From positions 1,178,001 through 1,242,000 of the forward strand of contig JAZGUH010000367.1 of NCBI GenBank assembly GCA_037893225.1: DNA of 64,000 bases. The letters run 5' to 3'. Positions 32,893 through 44,800 of this stretch are shown here, piece after piece. The stretch comes from Hippasteria phrygiana (lineage: Eukaryota; Echinodermata; Asteroidea; Valvatida; Goniasteridae). A program made the translations under genes and the position numbers. Each line of letters starts with the position of its first letter. Position 1 is the stretch's first letter. The notes beneath the pieces were generated by a model that was not told the origin of the DNA, searched no databases, and was given only the letters and a program-made list of their open reading frames with translations.

Positions 32893-33006
32893 TTTCTCTT
32901 TTGCTTTGTCCCGACATAATATATGAAGCACTGTATACTCGGTGCTTTCAGAGAGCCGGTGTAAAAAGCCACATAGGCTTACTAGGGCGGGATTTAAACC
33001 CACGAA
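32893..33006 (-). repeat. 3' part of a tRNA-derived SINE
   Basis: Matches the 3' two thirds of the SINE at 39160-39345 from the B-box (GTGGGTTTAAATCCCGCC on the minus strand) through AGCACCGAGTATACAGTGC. It begins exactly where the helicase coding text stops (after VRVLF), so it marks the break of that gene. Confidence 0.65.
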
Positions 33007-33774
33007 TAGCACTCTAACCTCCCCGTCTCCACATGCAAAACTGTCAATGATTCTCTTCTGCACATCTGACTCTGTGTTTGTGTGATACATGTCAAAGAAC
33101 CTGTGTGCATCTTTCGGGAGGACAGAACAGAAGAGTGAGTAAAGTTCATACCGACGCATTTCCTTGACTGGCAGTACAAAATTGTACGCTCAGTGGAAAT
33201 TCCTTTTTCAGCAATTTCTTCTGCTATCCAGTTGAAGGTGAGCTGAAAGTCCTTCAATTTGGACTTAACAACAACATACTTTATGTTTGTGCGTTCAGGG
33301 CTCTCCTCGATGAGAAAGTAGTTTCTAAGTGCTAAACTGTGCACGACTGTTTTTCTGACATTTCTGGTCGCAGTAGCTGTCAAGGCAATGATGCTGGTTG
33401 ACCCTTTCAGCACAGAACGAAGCTCACCAAGCTGCCCATAGCACTTCCGAAAGGCACTGCTCTGTCCTGATGAGTGTCCCCTGATCAAAGCAGAAAAGAG
33501 GAAATGATATACAATCTGAAATATAGGAAAGGTATTTGGTTTTGTTCAGTTCGCAATTCGAATGTTATGCGCCTATCAATTGCTTCCTGATCAGCCTGCG
33601 ATAGTGGGGCTAAAAACATGTAGTTCAGGTAATTGAAGTTTTAGGGTAAAAGTGTAGTGTGCATGTACATGTAGTTCTAGTTCACTAGAAAATGCACCGT
33701 GCGAATGACTGTCAATGAAATTTGGAGCAGTCTTTTCTCATTTAGGGTTTTAAATATATATTTTTTTATAGGAA

Positions 33775-34480
33775 AGATTTTACTTTCATACACACACCAA
33801 AATCGGTCAGGAACAGCTAATCTTGGAAAATAACCATCCCTCTGTGTTCAGAATGATATAAACACTTGCCACAACATTTAAACTTGAGAATTTTGTTGGG
33901 AAAGAATGTTTGTGTTTTCTGTGTTAGATGTTCTTGGCACAAAAAATGGTCACTCAAAATGTTCACATACATGTACATATATCATGTACATGCACATGTC
34001 AATTTCTGCCTCAGATTTACAAATTCTGCTGACATAAATCTTGAACAAAAGATTTTACTTCAATACCACCCACCAGAAATCAGTCAGGAACTGCAAAATC
34101 TTGGAAAAATAACCATCCATCTGTGTTCAGAATTTAGTTGGGAATTTAGTTTGGAATTTTTTGTGCAATATTGGGGAAGAAATTTTGTTTTCTGTGTTAG
34201 ATGTTCTTGGTACAGTGCACAGTGTATGTTCACTCAAATACAAGGTTGATTTCTGTCTCATTAAAAAAAAGATGTTGTTGACATAAATCTTGAAATAAGT
34301 TGTGCCACATGTTTGTAATCAATAAGGAGGGTTGTTTATTTTCTAAGATTTTGCTGTTCCTGATCAATTTTGGTGGGGGTATTACACTTTTTACAGTAAA
34401 ATCTTTCTCTTAGGCTTTGCTGTTCCTGACCGATTTTGGTGGGGGTATTCATGGTATTATAAGTAAAATCTTTCCCATGA
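33775..34480. repeat. Direct and inverted repeats in the helicase intron
   Basis: A unit of about 270 bp starting AGATTTTACTT occurs twice (near 33775 and 34050), sharing GGAAAATAACCATCC, GTGTTAGATGTTCTTGG and CTGCTGACATAAATCTTGAA. Two inverted partial copies follow (34340-34400 and 34415-34480: TTGCTGTTCCTGA and TTTTGGTGGGGGTATT). Confidence 0.65.
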
Positions 34481-34695
34481 ATGTTTTGTCACTCACCACT
34501 TTGACACGCAGTGACTCTCATCCACAAACAATCCGTAGCATCTACTCCGGACAGATTGAAGTAGCTCTTTTCCACGTTCTGAGCAGAGTGATTCTGGACT
34601 GGCAAACAGGATTGAGAAATCTTCGGATTGTTCCAAAATGTGATCTGGAATATCAGACGTTATATCTGCCGACTTCAGTCCCAGATGTTCAGCAC

Positions 34696-34728
34696 GATGT
34701 AACCATAGAGCAAGCTCTATGATGTAAC
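34696..34728. repeat. Footprint-like 8-bp direct repeat around a palindrome
   Basis: GATGTAAC (34696-34703) and GATGTAAC (34721-34728) flank CATAGAGCAAGCTCTAT. Removing one repeat plus the filler (25 bp) restores the helicase frame. An 8-bp duplication around abutting inverted-repeat ends is what hAT-type excision leaves behind. Confidence 0.6.
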
Positions 34729-35231
34729 TGATCAACGGCCAGGGCTTTCAATGGCACGACGACAATAACCAGCGCTTTCTCCTGTTTACCTTCGGTTACT
34801 TCGTTCAAGAAATCTTCTAAGACCAATGGAGCAGCTTGAAAAATTACACTCTTGCCAAATCCCGTTGGTAAATTAACAAACAAATCATGGCCACGTACAA
34901 ATTGATGAATGGCACTGATCTGATGACTTTTTAGCTTTCCAAAGCCCAGTTTGTTTGCTGTAAAATCGATCGCTTGGTCCACGCGGTCAGACATTTTCCC
35001 CATCAACAAACAACGAATGGCTTGGTACTAGCGATTTCGCGAGCGGAACTTGCAAAATTCCCTAGACGGTCTTAGCGATTTGGCCTTGGCGTGTGTGTGT
35101 GTAGCGAGAGGGCGCTGTCGGCCGCTATACGTTGCACCGCTAAGAACGTCTTGGAACCTAGACTAGCACTTACATGGCTCCAGGGCTAGCGTTATTCGCC
35201 AAAGCACTGCATATCTGTGGATAATTTCAAA

Positions 35232-35852
35232 ATGGCTGCGTTGATATTTGTATCATATCTGCTGGGTGCTGTGTGTTTCCTGCTGGCTTGTGCTGGGGTA
35301 GGATTTGTTGGCTTTGTAATGTATTTGCATTACCAACACACCAAGTATGCACATATTCCTGCACCACCTAGGAATGGGTGAGTGTCCTGAAAAATGTAGG
35401 CCTATAGCTGTCCTGTTTTTGCGCTCAGGCTGTAAACAGGGCCGGGGGAAATGTGCTTTGGGAGTATATTGGCCTATGTATACTGACGAAGAAATGACGT
35501 CAGACCATGTTTACTACGTTATCCGAGTGGGGCATGTGGAAATATTACCACGACGTACCCGGTGGTAATGGTATATGGTTTCTCTGAAGAAATAATACAC
35601 TGTATATTTATGGTGGCCCTGAAGGGACATCACACATTGCAAAATCTTTTGCAGATATTTTCGATGTCGCACATTTTATCGTACATGTTATCGCCCTCCA
35701 CACCCACAAAGACAAGCAGGACTCCTCAGCTAGCTGGGAGTCCGTTTTCCCTGTGAATGCGCAGGGGCGGATCCAGGATTTTTTGCAGGTTTTGGTTTTT
35801 TTCCCCAGAAAGGTGACTCCCAAAATGTTCCGTCTGCGAATTTCTTTTTACA

Positions 35853-35883
<31 letters not shown>

Positions 35884-38800
35884 TGGGGGCTGACACACCT
35901 TCTCATTATTGGTGGCGCCATTTAACCTCTTTGTTTTGTTCTTACCCATAGGCAAAATAAGACATGTAGGGTTTCTGGTTTGCAACTTTAGGCGTAGGCC
36001 CCTACAAGCAAAAAAAAAAAAAAAATGGCAACGAGCGGTTGGTTTCGACCCCAAACCCCCCCCCCCCCCCCATGGATCCGCGCCTGATGCGGCAAAGTCT
36101 ACATTGGGGAAACTTCTTTGTGTGGTATCAGCTCTGTAAATACGTGGGTAAAAGATAATTTGGCAACTGTTTACCAAACATTGGTATTAATTATTGGGAA
36201 GAATTTGCCCAAGATTTTGGGTTGTTGATAGGTTGCAAAACATTGGGCAAAATATCAACCCATTTTGACTATCTGTTTTTAAAGTGAGAATAACTATCGA
36301 GCAATGATTGTGGCAATTTGCAGCTCAATCAGGCCATTCTACTACCACCCCCCCCACCCATTGTCAAGGATATACCATGTGAGCCGTTCAGCGGTGCGGA
36401 AATGAAGAAAAAACTTTATTCAAGCTGCTCCGATTTTAATAATTATTTTATAATTTCAAAGCTTATGATTTGTTATTTAGACTATACGTGAAAAACGTGT
36501 AATTTTGCTAAAAGCTTTCGTTGATGGAACCTAAAAAACACTTTATTGACCACCTTTTACTTGATGAGTTTGAGATTTTGAATCTGCGGTTAATTCCACG
36601 GCTGAATCCGCGACCGGGTGCGCAGATAGCTCTTTTTTGCCAGGCCGATAAGAGGCTAAGTTACTCGGACCAGGGTCAGGTGAGTCAAGTGAGGTGACGT
36701 GTGGGTATGGGTTTTGGATTTACAAGTCACATTTTCAATTACCCTATCAGTGTCAAAAATCAGATGTTGTGCAAAAAAGAGAACATTTGGCACAATAAAA
36801 AAACCTGTTTAGAGTCGAGCCTTTTTAAAAAAGAAAGGAAGGAGGAGGCCCCGTTTTTACTTCTATTTTTAGATTAGATCTGCCTATTACTGGAGACACC
36901 CAAATCGATTAAAGACACAAAATAAATGGAAAAGAATTTCTTCTCTTCCTAGTACATTTAAAACAAAAAGTAAATCATGAATCAATTTTTTATTAGGGCC
37001 GAATATATTATATAAAAAGAATGTTTTTTGCAAGTTAAGTATTTACTAATGATAAAGTTGTATATTGTATTTTATTGTAATCTCAATATAACTTATAATT
37101 GTAAATGGTTCTATTTTACCATTCTTAGGTTCTTTTCCGGTCATGCTTCACTTATGATGAGGTACATCAAGGAGAAGAATTTGACATTTGCCGATGTACT
37201 TGTGGACCTGTAAGTCGATCTGGGTGTTCTAAAACTTGTTTCGAGAGTTTGGAAAGTTGGTGTTTATTTCTCCGATGTTTTGAAGGCTGAACTGTAAAAT
37301 TGTCATGATGGTTGAATTTATTTCCGTTTCTTTTCAGGATGCGGCAACACGGACCCATATTCCATACCTTTTTCTTTTTTACTCCAGTTGTTACTGTGAT
37401 GGACCCTGACTTTGTAAAGGTAGGTATGCGATTTTTTCTACTCTCGCAAATCAATAAGAGCGACCCATAATACAGTGCGCCACCAAGCGGTCACTCCTGA
37501 GAGGCCATTTTCTAGTCTGGTTCCCAGACCAAAATAATATGACTATTTCTGATGAATATTAGGACCGGTGTCGCATGAATATCTATCTCCCTGAAAAGCC
37601 GACTTAGTGGTTCTACTGCGCATGCCGAAGTGAAGATAATTAGGACAGTGACCGGTCACGTGAGAAGGTTTAACCAATAATAGGGAAGAGAAGCCACAAT
37701 TTCATGGGAGTCGGATATTCATATGACACCGCCGTAGCCGCCAATGTCACGTGACGAAAACGGGAGGAATTCCTCCCGTTTCCGAAAACATCCGAAGTTT
37801 TCCGAACTTGTTTTCGGTAACATTCGGCTGTTGTTCGCAATAACAAAATGTGTGTCAGGCCCGTTACAGATCCTGGAATTTGAATTCCCAATTATACATA
37901 AAAACTGAAAAATCAATGCCATACTCTTGCAGTATTTTGCTTACCGGATTCTGCAATAATATTAAATTTGAATGATGCCACTGACGTCACTCAGACTAAC
38001 TCTGCACGTTGTGATCTATTTTAAACCTTGGGTACTACTTGACCTTAGATTTAGACGTCAGGGAATCTTCAGGTCAGGAAACCAGACTAGTCATTTTCAA
38101 ACTGCGCGGTCGACAAGTTACCCATACCACCCCGTGTATCAGGACATTAATGTTGGAAAGCATTTGGAAGTAATTATAAGCAATAACCGCCCGTCGAAAA
38201 TGTCTCAGATCATAGTAGGCCCTTCCAGTTCTGTTCGGTTCGTGCGAAATGACACATTGGACGGATAAGTCAACCTTTAATGATCTCTCATCCGTGAAAA
38301 CTCTTGGTGGCGCACTGTGTTGTGAATTGCCTGAATTTTAGGCCGTGACCGAATTGCTACGGCTTGAACTTACACACGAGTCTATGGAAAGTGGCTGCAG
38401 CCGCTACCATTGTGTGTAACATCTAGCCGTAACCAAGTAATTCGGACACGACCTTAATCTCTCAATAGAAAGTTTTCCGAACTCGATTTCTTAAAGTGAA
38501 CAAATGCTACTTGGAAGTAAGTTAGTTTCAACATTTTATCCAATACTGGTGAATTGATACCTATAGCCACCAATGCTATATAAACCCATGCAGAATATAT
38601 ATAAAGTGTAATTAATTTTGAATGCAGTGGTGCCTATCCAGGTTCGGACGCCGGTCACTGTGTTGTGCTTACACATGCATTTTACAAATGCTCAAACACA
38701 TTGAGTGCATGAGCGAGAAAACACGAGGAAACAGATTCTGTTCTGACACAGTAACAATTCGACCCTCCATACTTTGGGATTTGTTTTGGTTAAATTACGT

Positions 38801-41800
38801 ATCCTCTGCAACCCCTGAACACGGGCCTATTATACAGCAGCATTTTGTTTTAATTTTAATTAAATATTTATTGCACAAAGGATCTCACATAAACTCCAGA
38901 CAGATTAAAAGCAGAATGATGGGGTTTTCTTTGCTGTAAATTTGGAAGCAGGGATTTTGTCTGGACAGGCTGTGGGGATTTTTCGCTTGGGATGCGGTCC
39001 CACGGACGTATGTAAATAGCCTGGACTCGCAATGTGCCAATAATACAGCTGAACGACCACTGAAGTCAGAAGCCGCCATATATATACATGCCCATTGTTC
39101 CGTATCAGCACAGTGATTATCGAGTACTTTTGAGAAAAATTATGTAAGCAGATCCTGTAAATTAGAACAGAGATGTTTTCTCTTTTGCCCTGTCATATAT
39201 ATAAAGCACTGTATACTCAGTGCTTTCCGAGAGCCTGTGTGAACAAAATCACAGGCTTACTCGGGCGGGATTCGAACCCACGACTTCCTGCTTACTAGTG
39301 CAGACGTCTTAACCACTCGACCACCGAGCTTGCCGGGGTCGGTTGGCCGATTCAAATCCAATGCAGCAGCGGGTACCGCGTAATCAGTCAGAAGATGAGT
39401 AGATCCTGGGAACAAGCTTGTCAAACGTATTAATTTAGGCATAGGCAAGGTGACGGACGGGGCTTCAACTGCACTGCCAATTGACTATCCAGATTTGTAC
39501 ATAGAGATCAGTGTTCGATCCCAAGACTGTCTGCTTTTTTAATTTGTTATTTTTCTTTTTTTGTTTTTATTATTTATGTTTCACACGTATACATGTCGAA
39601 CATAAACCCCTTTGGTAAGGTTTTCGGTACAGGGGAAGTGGGATGGGACAAAATGACAAACTTTCTGAAAAGACGAAGACCTCACATTTTGTTTACCCTT
39701 AACGTTGCCTCCCCTGACCGCGCGACACTCTCTCAGATCCCGTGGGCAAGATGTTTAATGCCAAAATTGAATGGATTGAGTTGATTGAAATGAACAAAAT
39801 TCCCCGTTTGATTGAACCATCTCTTGCAAGTACCACATATATTTTCAATCAACACAAACACCAGATTTTAGGTGCTTCTTGCGCACGGTGTCAGACAGTT
39901 CTTAGAGTTTGGACTGGATACGCCGCTGAAGTCTTTAATTTACTTTAATCCACAGGACGTTTTGTGTACGAACACACATCCGAAGCCCTATGTTTTCTAT
40001 AAGCTGTTCATGAAGATATTAGGGACGCGATTTCTGGGTTCGGGCCTCGTCTCGGACATTAATCCTGCAACCCATGCACCAAAACGGGCTCTTCTTAACC
40101 CTGCCTTCAACAAAAAGTAAGTTATATGGCTAAACTAATGAAAATATAAGATGTCATTATGGGACGATATAAAGTCCCAAGAAGCAAAAAGGGGCGACTC
40201 AGATGTGCGCCAACAAGAATTTGTAGCTGCACATGCGTCCTTTATTACCCAGTTAGTCAACATAGTACTTCCACCCCCACGCATTTTTCAAAAGTTCGAC
40301 ACGTATTTGCGCGGGCGGATGTGGTGCGTTCTGCACACAAAAAATGACAAAAGCAACATTAAATACAAATAGCAATTCCTGATTGGCTATCACAGACCTA
40401 ATTGAAATATCTAAAAATAGTTAAATATTTACTTATACAATACCAGAGGTTAAGATCGCGCAAAGCGTGGTGGGAAACAACACGGCAAAGGAACATACCC
40501 ACCATTGATCTCCATCATACAGCTGGGTGGTCCAAAAAACAAAACAAACGGAACGGCCTATTTTCAGTACCCTCCGACCAAAACAAACTAGTTTGGATGG
40601 ACGGCAAATCTTTCTAGATGAAAAATGATAGCAAGTTCACCCGATTCGGTCCAGTAGTTTTCATTCTTGTGGCTTTTTTCTGGAACAAAATTGGACTTCT
40701 TCCTCCGGGGATACATCAAATACATCGTTTATGTTGTACCGTTTGCAAGAGATCTTAACACCCTCCAACAACGAGTAGAGGAGGCCCTTAGGAATATTCC
40801 CAGAGAAATGATTGCTCGAGTAATGATGGACATGTACAAGAGAGCAGAAGTTTGTATTCAAGTAGGAGGAGGTCATGTCGAGGGACGCGATGTTACGCGA
40901 ACGTCCATTCTTATTTAATTTAACACGTACGCGTTGCGACCATGTACCACCTTGGGCGTTCATACGCGCGCGTCAGGTCACGGGTCATTCGGGATAACTA
41001 TGTCATTGTGCATTGTTCAACTGGCTTATTGAAGTATGGCGGTGTCATATGAATAACCGACTCCCATGAAAAGCCGACTCTTTACCCATGATGCATTGCA
41101 ACAGTTGTGCTTTTATAATGAACACAATAATGCTTGCCATGGTGGCATAGCCTTTAATCTCACCCCAACCCTAACCATAACCCCAACCCTAAAACCTAAC
41201 CCTGTTTTCCCCCTCACCCTTAGTTCCTCATTGTTTTGGTAAACGGGGGCTACTGAACACGCGCAATATAACCAACAAATCGGATTTTCAGGGAGTCTGA
41301 AAACCATATCCGATATCCCCGTTTGATACCGAACACAAAACTCAATCCGCCCACCCCTCTCAACTCTCAATAGCCAATCCTTACCCCCCCCCCCCCCCCC
41401 CCCCCCAGCCTACGAACTTTGAGAAGTCTAGCTGTACGTGTCTATAAAATACAGCGTTTAAAAGCCAAAAAGAACGTTTCTATTGTTTTCCTCATGAAGG
41501 TATCTGCAAGGCCTGATGGAACATTTCAATGCGGGTGCAGATGTTTTGATTAAGAAACTGCGTGGTAAGGCTGATGGCAAGACAGAGGTTGTCATGTTGG
41601 ACGAGTTGAATAGAACCACACTAGATGTCATTGCTAAGGTAATAGCCGGCCAGGAATGGTCACTGCGACTTGTTAGAGCTTGGTCACACTTATTAGCCGA
41701 GTTGGAGGCCGACCTCTCCCGACTTTGATGGTCTGGAAAGGTCTTATAAGGTCCGGGGAGGGAAGGGCGGGGGCGGGTCTGGTAAGGTCCTGAGAGGTCA

Positions 41801-44800
41801 GTGAACTTGGTCGAGGTGTTGCCGACTATTGTGAACTATTTTGAACAATCGGGAGTGATCGGGAATGAAGAGCGGTCGTGCGAGGGACGTTAGGAGGTCT
41901 TGAAGGTCGTTAGGTGGTCGTTAGGTGGTCGTTAGGTGGTCGTGAACATAGTCGGCGGAAGGCGTGCATGGTCGGGAAAATCTGGGACGGCCAATGTAGC
42001 CGACCTCTTACGATTTAACGCCTCTCTAACGACCTACTAACGCCTTCTCACGCCCCCTCAACGACTTTTCACGTCATATTCCGACCTTTCCAGACCTCCT
42101 AGGGACCTCATAACGACCACACACGACCTACCACGCCTACACTGCGTCTTCCGCCGGCGGGTATAAATATTTTAGCACTTTGATGGGTCTCATCATTTGC
42201 AACTATCAACATGGATGATGTTAAGCCCCAGTCCCACTAGGACCTGCGATTTCCAGCGACCAGTTTAGTTGTGCGACAAGGCCGGTCGTGGGTAGTCGTG
42301 AATATTTCCTGCGATTTGAGCCTAGCAGTCACATTGTAAGACCAGTCGTGCGACCTGTAGAAGACTTGTTTCCGACTGGTAGCACCATTAATCGCACGAC
42401 TGGCTATGAACAATCGTACGACTATTCGTACGACTTGTCGTGGAGTCGCACGAATAGTCTTGCTTAGTCGTGCATCTAGTCGTGCAATCAGGTCTAAGCG
42501 CACGACAAGTCGTGGCAGTAGTCGTTGAAAGTCGTGCGACTGTCGTACGACATGAGAATCCTACGATCAGCCACGACAATGAAGGACCACCCAAGACTTG
42601 TCGCACGACCATCGCACGACCGTCGCACGACCGTCGCACGACCGTCGCCGACAAATGACTAGGCTGCGACAAGATGCGACTACCTCAGTCGCAGCCAGGT
42701 TTTTAAACAGTTTAAAAACCTGTCTGAGACTGATTTCGGTAGTGCGAATATCCAAGACCACCCACGACACCCAATACTTGTGGCACGACTTTTCTAAGAT
42801 TGCCTGCGATTTCCAGTCGCAGCCTGTCGTAAGTTGTCGTATTTCCTAGTGGGACTGGGGCTTTAAAAGACTGCAACTATGGGCATTTCCCAAACGCCTG
42901 GCTTGAGCTCGGACTTCGGCTTCGCGTATTTTTATGTCCCCAGATTTGGCAAGATCTTGGACACTGTTTTTGCTATATGTACATCAAAATCTTATGTTTT
43001 AATCCAGAGCCTGAGCCTGTTCGTTTGTTTGTTTGTTTGTTTGTTTGTTTATTTCTTTCTTTATTTATTTACGTATTCAAGGCTTCAGATTGGCAGTGGG
43101 GCTGGGGAATAGTTGGAGACGAAGCCCAAGCCCAAGCCCAAGCCAGGGTTTGAGAAACCCCCATAGCACACCTCTCGAAGTCGGGAGTTGAAATGATTAT
43201 ACGGCAATACACGAGCCGGTCTTATACAGGTCGTGCGGACGTCAGAGAAGGACGGGCTAGTCGTTAGGACGTCGGCAGGGCGGGAATAGACAGTAGGTCC
43301 GTTGTTGGTTGGGAGTAGTCGGGAAAGGTGGTTAGCAAGGCGGCGTAGGTCGCGTATCCAGACGGTTGTAAGACTGCATTGGAGCGTGAATAAGACGGGA
43401 ATGGTCTTTAGAAGGTCGGGAGCAGTCCCGTCCTCTCCAGACTAAAATCAGGCCGGCAGTGGTCGGTAACTTTCAGGTCGCGGGAGGACGGGACCTCAAG
43501 ACGGCTAAGTGTGACCTAGGCTTTATTTAGGCAAACAGTAGGTCTCGATCTCTCATAGTTCTTCTATTGTTTGTAGTTTTTGGTGCACGCAACAAAAGAA
43601 TGGTCAATATGCCATGCGTCATACAATGTATGTCACCAACCTTGCTTAAATTTGTATGGGTCATAAATGTGGTGAGAGTAAAATGATCGAACGTTGGTGC
43701 TTCTCCGATGAGAAGTTTGTACCCTTTTTACAATTCGGTATCAGTTTCTATAGCTAAATTACAGCTATTTAGTGGACACGTTGGATCACAAATGTATGTT
43801 CATTTTCCAAAGCCTGTTTTACAATGAAGGTCTTTAAACTTTGTAAACTATAGCACAAGTTTGAAACAATAATATCTTTAAGGTGGAAAGTTGTCACACT
43901 GCAAAAAGTATGGTGTTAGATTAATTTAATTAAAACACTAGATGGTTCATTTAACTAATGTTTCAATATACATGTCTCATATTTAAACAACACAGTGCAC
44001 TTATTGCCTTGGACGCAACCCCGAAACCTAGATAAAATAGCCTACACTTCAAGTCACCCAAATACGTCTTTTTCATTTAATGGTGCTGCGAGAGAAAATA
44101 TGCAAATACCATATAAATGGTTTTGGAAAATGTCATTTTCTTTTACCATAGGTTGCTTTTGGGCTTGAGCTTAATGTCACACTTGATGACAATTCACCCT
44201 TCAAGAAAGCAATTCATTCTTGCTTCGCTGGAGCTAATAAAGAAAGAACAACTCCCATGATGGAGGTTAGTGTCAAAAATGGCTCTTCCTGGTATAGGCC
44301 TGGCCTAAACGGTAAGAATTGTATTTCAAACGGTGGTGCTTTCCTCGCCTTGCGTTGTTTGGGTTGGCAAAGTATATCTTTCCCACCTTCGTGCGGTACC
44401 TTAATGTATCATCAGACTTTAAGGTAGCCCTAGGCCTAAATATAGCACCGGTCCTATACTAAATCCAACCCGACCCTGTACTTAAAAGTATACCGAACCT
44501 TAAAGTGGCCTCAACCCTTGACCTAAATTTGCCAAAGCCATCGGAGCTACATATATATACTCCATATCCTGGGCCGAATTCCCAATGAGTTTCATTTAAT
44601 TTCAGTCGGGCATCACTGTACAATGGTCAATTGATCAAGTTCCTTGCCTTAAATTGAGCGCTGTGTTATGTAAGCTGTGTAAAATCCTGCATGTTGTAAA
44701 AAGGGCAGCGGTTGGGATTGGAATCATTTGCCTGGCTATCAGTCATCATGGCAAGAATTCAGTTTTTAATAATGCTCAAGGGCAAATGATTCCAATCCCA

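Larger units (their letters stand above)
33003..35003 (-). pseudogene. RecQ-type DNA helicase, broken and 3'-truncated
   Basis: Exon 35003-34497 and exon 33480 to about 33004 are joined by a GT-AG intron placed within the Trp of the DExH box. Visible motifs are KLKSHQISAI (Q-like), LPTGFGKS (motif I), PLKALAVDQ (Ia), DESHCVSKW (II), GHSSGQSSAFRKCYGQLGEL, ALTATAT (III), RTILYCQSRK and MYHTNTESDVQKRII (IV-V), ending at VRVLF. This is an SF2 3'-5' helicase core with no C-terminal domains. Defects are a 25-bp duplication-type insertion at 34704-34728 that shifts the frame, a second frameshift near 33160, and truncation at a SINE piece. The gene starts about 30 bp inside the right end of the 6.6-kb element and faces inward, suggesting it is element cargo rather than a host gene. 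Confidence 0.8.
28565..35165. mobile_element. 6.6-kb TIR transposon with 9-bp TSD, carrying a helicase relic
   Basis: The two ends are inverted repeats of roughly 130 bp (left TAGTCTTGGTTCCAAGACG; right, read inward, TAGTCTAGGTTCCAAGACG), both continuing through CTTAGCG, GCGCCCTCT and CGCCAAGGCCAAATCGCTAAG. Flanked by GCACTTACA at 28556-28564 and 35166-35174, a perfect 9-bp TSD. Copy A's flank (near 1935) shows the undisrupted site. Within each end the outer block is complementary to the inner block, so each end can itself fold. Cargo includes a RecQ-like helicase relic on the minus strand beginning just inside the right end, a TTAA element, two short TIR elements and a 13-bp minisatellite. 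No transposase was seen. A 9-bp TSD with long ends is usual for Mutator-like elements; helicase-bearing transposons are known in the Academ group. Confidence 0.8.

Noticed and set aside
33003..35003. RecQ helicase as a functional host gene
   Set aside because: Two frameshifts and a truncation before the C-terminal half; it lies wholly within the transposon ends.
35848..36177. Proline- or glycine-rich ORFs around G/C-runs (also 6084-6320, 21165-21513, 55143-55343)
   Set aside because: Poly-Pro and poly-Gly come from homopolymer runs inside short transposons.
39260..39330. Possible tRNA gene on the minus strand
   Set aside because: A and B boxes are good but the acceptor stem does not pair and a SINE tail shared with 32893-33006 follows.
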